From: Dunaliella salina
Lineage: Eukaryota > Chlorophyta > Chlorophyceae > Chlamydomonadales > Dunaliellaceae
Assembly: GCA_002284615.2 (NCBI GenBank)
Contig: MU070063.1
Span: 24,425 to 34,548, forward strand
Direction: 5' to 3'
Length of the DNA stretch: 10,124 bases
Positions 6,956 through 10,124 of the stretch are shown here, piece by piece. The notes below the pieces were generated by a model. The model was not told where the DNA came from. It made no database searches and worked only from the letters and a program-made list of their open reading frames with translations. The number at the start of each line of letters is the position of its first letter. Positions within the stretch are counted from its first letter, which is position 1. The translations under genes were made by a program, and so were the position numbers.

Positions 6956-7287
6956 CGAGAACGCTTGCTTTGCATGACCACTCTCATTTGCTTTAGGGTT
7001 TAAACATTCACGAGAACGCTTGCTTTGCATGGCCATATGAGAACGCATACGAGACCATACGAGAACGCTTGCTTTGCATGACCATACGAGAACGTTTGCT
7101 TTGCATGACCACTCTCATTTGCTGTAGGGTTTAAACATTCACGAGAACGCTTGCTTTGCATGACCATATGAGAACGCATACGAGACCATACGAGAACGCG
7201 TGCTTTGCATGACCATACGCTTGCTTTGCATGACCATATGAGAACGTTTGCTTTGCATGACCACTCTCATTTGCTTTAAACATTCAC
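6956..7287. repeat. higher-order tandem repeat with GAGAACGCTTGCTTTGCATG core
   Basis: GCTTTGCATG occurs eight times (6967, 7022, 7071, 7098, 7153, 7202, 7223, 7250), usually after GAGAACGCTT or GAGAACGTTT and before ACCATA. These short subunits are grouped into larger units marked by CCACTCTCATTTGCT at 6978, 7109 and 7261, giving periods of 131 and 152. The first two larger units carry TAGGGTTTAAAC at 6994-7005 and 7125-7136. In the third unit the AGGGTTT part is missing. The 152-bp unit differs by subunit rearrangement around 7202-7250. No coding function is seen. Confidence 0.92.
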
Positions 7288-7645
7288 CGGGCACAGACAC
7301 ACTCTCATTTGCTTTGTTGATGTTTACTTGGCACGTGTCCTCTCACTCGCTTTGTGTGTCTACGTGTTGTGTGAATATGTGGATATTTGCGTGTTACAGG
7401 CATCACGTTCGCTTTGTGTGTGACCCATTAATATTTCCGCACATAGGTGCACAGATACCAGCACAAATACAATTGGATTCTCACACAAAAAGTACGGCCA
7501 TGCCTCTTGAGATATGCTTGCACAGCTGCGCAGCCACATGCGTAGTAGTCGGGCTTCAATGAAAATGACTGGGTACCATGCTGAAACTACATCACCACGC
7601 ATAATTATCGATTTTTACCCTGCGCGGTGACTGCGTGCAGCTAAA
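7288..7645. other. degenerate continuation of the array, then unassigned sequence
   Basis: CACTCTCATTTGCTTTG at 7300, CTCACTCGCTTTGTGTG near 7343 and CACGTTCGCTTTGTGTGTG near 7405 look like decayed relatives of the array's CACTCTCATTTGCTTT segment. Beyond about 7430 nothing is recognised. Frames on both strands (7248-7562 plus, 7602-7360 minus) overlap and show no motif. Confidence 0.45.
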
Positions 7646-7665
7646 ATATGTATACATACATACAC

Positions 7666-7742
<77 letters not shown>

Positions 7743-7749
7743 TACATAT
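7646..7749. repeat. (TA)31 array in a 104-bp alternating purine-pyrimidine tract
   Basis: A pure TA run of 62 bases at 7669-7730 is followed by a CA run from 7731. It is preceded by TATACATACATACACATG. The whole tract alternates purine and pyrimidine without a break. The TA core can extrude as a cruciform. The frame reading poly-Tyr/Ile through it is an artefact. Confidence 0.95.
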
Positions 7750-7983
7750 TTTTTCTTAAGCTGCGCGGTTGTTTAAAATACCGTTCCGGACAGCAGAAGG
7801 GTAAAAGTGGTAAAGACTGCTCCCGCGTGGTTTTATAGAATACTCATTTTTGGGCTGCGTGGTCGATGCGTGACTGCAAGCCTAATTATTTTTTTTGGTG
7901 CGTGATGGGTTGATTCCTGCATGGTATGCCTATGCGAGTGCTTGTGGCGCAGAAGAGGTCTGTTAAGGGATCCACAAGGCAGG

Positions 7984-8031
7984 GGGCTAGCAGCCCGTAT
8001 TTCAATGAGTGGGGCCTTTCGCCCCATTCAT
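7984..8031. other. two adjacent GC-rich hairpins
   Basis: GGGCT-AGC-AGCCC at 7984-7996 is a 5-bp stem with a 3-base loop. ATGAGTGGGGC at 8005-8015 pairs with GCCCCATTCAT at 8021-8031, an 11-bp stem with one G-T pair and a 5-base loop. No T-run follows, and in this setting a bacterial terminator is not implied. The role is unknown. Confidence 0.6.
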
Positions 8032-8331
8032 GCCCCAAACAATGCCCTCCAAGCAAGTACCGAAGGAAAGGTCTGAAACATGATTCACACAAGGCAGGGC
8101 TTGCAGTCTGTGTCTCAGCGAATTATGAAAAACCATCCTTGCATTCCAGTGGAGGAGGCTGCAGAAAGCATAACGTTTGACACTCAGGAAGTTATCCTAT
8201 TACTTGTGACCGGTACGCACCCTTATTTCTCAGAATTGAATAAATCCATTGCACACCCCCCATTATGCAACCAAATTTTCCGAAAAATCCTGGAAATTCA
8301 CCTAATTCACACCTAAAAACCAATTTTTGTG

Positions 8332-8371
8332 CATTACGCAGATCTTTAAAAGAGATAGATATTGCGTAATG
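8332..8371. repeat. 9-bp perfect inverted repeat
   Basis: CATTACGCA at 8332-8340 and TGCGTAATG at 8363-8371 are exact complements around a 22-base AT-rich spacer. They lie just outside the right-hand end of dispersed element copy 2, read on the minus strand, and could belong to its boundary. Confidence 0.6.
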
Positions 8372-8379
8372 GTCAAAAA

Positions 8380-8985
8380 CCTGCACGGTATATATTGGGA
8401 ATCCTGAAATTGAGAGGTATCGATTGGTATATGTAGAGGTTGGAGAGGGTGGGGGATGGTGGGTGGTTGAAGGGGGGTTCGACGTTTTGGGACACCCCCT
8501 CTTTCTGAGGGGGTGTCCCAAAAAGTCCTCTGCTCCACTTCTACAGCATTATAAACATATCACGGGATTCCTGAGCTCAAGAACGTTCAATTGGCACCCT
8601 CTTTGAGCAAATTGGGTGGAAGTGGGTTTCTGTGCTGAATCAGAGTCAGTGCCACATGCGCATAGGTTTGGGCAGCAGGGGGTGTGGAGGCAAACATGCA
8701 GCAACCCAATTCAAACTCGAGAGCAGATTTGCATGGGCGTCCGCTCCTCAATTCTTGCCCCATAACTCTGCTTTAACTCTTTTTTCCATTGCGCTGAGTA
8801 TGCAGATAGACACAAAATTTGAAAAGGAGCAGATTGGTACCCTGTTTTACGTCTTGGTAGGGGCAAAATTATGGGGGGACGGGGGTGGGTGGTCCTTTTG
8901 GGCCTCACGCCCAGAATTTTGTCATGGCGTCCACCAGTTTTTTTTCCACCCTCCCGAGTGGAGTCTTTAAAAACATCTGCCCTCC
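8380..8985 (-). mobile_element. dispersed element family, copy 2 (inverted)
   Basis: The reverse complement of this stretch aligns with 2860-3515 over its length, including 25 identical bases (8639-8663). On the minus strand it opens with TGGACGCCATGACAAAATTC, then GGCCCAAAAGGACCACCCACCC. After the body it closes with GTCCCAAAACGTC, CAACCACCCACC and ACCAATCGA motifs that resemble the opening block. Both closing and opening blocks begin with a TTTTGGGxC hairpin. No transposase or reverse-transcriptase motif is visible. Target-site duplications were not identified. Confidence 0.7.
8481..8527. repeat. near-perfect 21-bp hairpin in element copy 2
   Basis: The left arm 8481-8501 (GACGTTTTGGGACACCCCCT plus C) and right arm 8507-8527 are complementary at 20 of 21 positions around the 5-base loop TTTCT. 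This is the strongest secondary-structure signal in the window. Copy 1 retains only an eroded version. Confidence 0.9.
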
Positions 8986-9284
8986 TTGCAAACACCACAT
9001 TTGAACCCTGCCTGTTGGTACTCATTCAAGGATCCAGGCAAATTGTTTGGTATGAAATGATGCCTGTACGCCACATGTGTCTTGCTGTCAAAGGGGGTTT
9101 TAGCCCCTAAAGCACTCTGATGAAGAAGTTCAATCATGGGATCATGACCACATTTTCAACCCCTACTTGGCATTCTGTTGCATCACGTTCCTGTGAGCGA
9201 GAGCTGACTATGCGCAAATGAGCAATGCAATTACAAGGAAACTAAAACCATGCTGGTGTAGACTTCTGTACCACCTCTTCCTCT
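8986..9284. other. unassigned stretch, no gene seen
   Basis: About 300 bases with no repeat partner found in the window and no supported frame. On the minus strand GGGTTCAAATG near 9008-8998 partly resembles a B box but lacks the final CC. Confidence 0.4.
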
Positions 9285-9420
9285 TGGTCTGTGTGGTTGG
9301 GCCCTGTCATTCAGGCAGGTAACCTTTCCTTAATGCACGCGGCCAGACTTGGACTGCGTAGTCTTTTCTTTTCTTTCCTTATTAAAACTTCAATGAGAGC
9401 AACACACGGATATGTGTCAC
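9285..9420 (-). repeat. second dispersed repeat family, copy 2 (inverted)
   Basis: Read on the minus strand, GCAGTCCAAGTCTGGCCGCG is followed by AAGGAAAGGTTACCTGCC and GACAGGGCCCAA, matching 4585-4650. A pyrimidine tract (CTTTTCTTTTCTTTCC at 9363-9378) separates this core from the weaker GGTGACACATA match. Confidence 0.65.
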
Positions 9421-9466
9421 CATCAACCAGACTCTGACTGTTTGGCGTGGTGCCACCATCAAGTGA

Positions 9467-9770
9467 ATCTTGACCATACCCTCAACCTTCTCTTTGGAGT
9501 CACCATGACTTGACCCTCATCACAACTTTCCTCATTTACATGGCTACACCCTCAACTTCCCCAAATACTGACTATACCCTCATCAAGACTATGTCCTCAA
9601 CATGGTTATGCCATAAACATGGCCATACCCTCAACCTCCCTGTATACATGACAATACCTTCATCACGACTATACCCTCATCATGACCATGCCCATAAACG
9701 TGGCTCTACCCTCAACTTCCCCAATTACATGACTATACCCTCATCATGGTGATATCCTGAACCTTCTGTG
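9467..9770. repeat. degenerate tandem repeat, about 80-bp unit
   Basis: Units start with CATGGCTACACCCTCAAC-like sequence at about 9467, 9539, 9618 and 9699, giving periods of about 72, 79 and 81. Each contains smaller internal echoes of the form ACTATACCCTCATCA, so the 80-bp unit itself arose from shorter pieces. CCATAAAC marks the end of units 2 and 3. No coding function is seen, although a frame (9510-9752) stays open through part of it. Confidence 0.85.
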
Positions 9771-9862
9771 GAGCCACCTCACCAATGAACACAGGCCTGC
9801 ACATCATTCACATGCCGTCATGTTCACCTATTGCCCGACCTATATTCTTACCAAGCAGCCAC

Positions 9863-10005
9863 ATGCCACTTGCTTCGTTGGCCCCTCCTTTCCTGCTGGC
9901 CTGCCCTCTGCTGCCAGGTACCACGTGCTACATGCTTACCTGTGCTTCATGCCACTTGCTTTGTTGGCCCCTCCTTTTCCGCTGGCCTGCCCTTTGCTGC
10001 CAGGG
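9863..10005. repeat. 86-bp direct repeat, two copies
   Basis: ATGCCACTTGCTTCGTTGGC at 9863 and ATGCCACTTGCTTTGTTGGC at 9949 begin two copies. They continue with CCCTCCTTT, CTGGCCTGCCCT and TGCTGCCAGG, with about 56 bases closely similar. The 30 bases between copies (9919-9948) are not clearly repeated. Confidence 0.85.
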
Positions 10006-10124
10006 CTCATTACCGTAGCTTTGGCTGGGGGGCCCATAACAGTCGGCACCTGCAACAGACATATGCGTTGGCAACAGTTGCCACCTGCCTGACACATATA
10101 CTGCATGTGCCCATTCCTGCAGAT
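10006..10124. other. window end, no gene seen
   Basis: The last stretch carries GGCAACAGTTGCC at 10070-10082, a perfect palindrome of GGCAAC/GTTGCC around one base. Nothing else is recognised. Confidence 0.4.

Noticed and set aside
6994..7136. Telomere-derived tract
   Set aside because: TAGGGTTT occurs once per larger unit and not in tandem, so it is at most a telo-box-like motif.
8005..8031. Rho-independent terminator
   Set aside because: No T-run follows the stem and there is no bacterial gene next to it.
2860..9420. One large inverted duplication covering both repeat pairs
   Set aside because: The order of the two families is the same on both sides, while an inverted duplication would reverse it.

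Overview
This looks like eukaryotic nuclear DNA from a large, repeat-rich genome. Three long dinucleotide arrays, at least five tandem arrays, one clear TIR transposon and two dispersed repeat families fill most of the window. There is no dense coding, no operon-like spacing and no ribosome-binding sites. Plant-type telo-box motifs and MITE-like elements make a land plant more likely than an animal, but that is a weak inference. No species is recognised. Single N bases inside one (GT)n array show that assembly was uncertain there.

Layout. 1-520: degenerate GCAGCA-rich minisatellites with 63-bp and about 30-bp periods. 521-1094: low-copy sequence with no gene seen. 1095-1740 and 2694-2790: a composite TGCAAGAG-rich repeat, split by a 951-bp TIR element (1743-2693) that duplicated a TA target. 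The element carries a (CA)n array and pol III-like boxes. 2860-3515: first copy of a dispersed element, which recurs in inverted orientation at 8380-8985. 3600-4325: a tandem array with 117-130-bp units. 4515-4665 and 9285-9420: a second inverted dispersed pair. 4862-5092: a 61-bp tandem array. 5691-6193: the only coding-like signal, three related exon-like blocks on the minus strand. 6484-6675: (GT)96. 6956-7287: a higher-order tandem repeat. 7646-7749: an (AT)n-centred alternating tract. 7984-8371: hairpins in otherwise unassigned DNA. 9467-9770 and 9863-10005: two more minisatellites.

No complete gene can be supported. Most long open frames run through tandem repeats or dinucleotide arrays, and several have repeat periods that are not multiples of three. 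The best candidate for real or former coding sequence is the minus-strand block at 5691-5835: 48 codons between plausible splice sites, with two diverged relatives upstream whose differences fall mainly at third codon positions. I see no set of genes working together. The biology here is mobile-element insertion, tandem-array growth and possible gene-fragment duplication.
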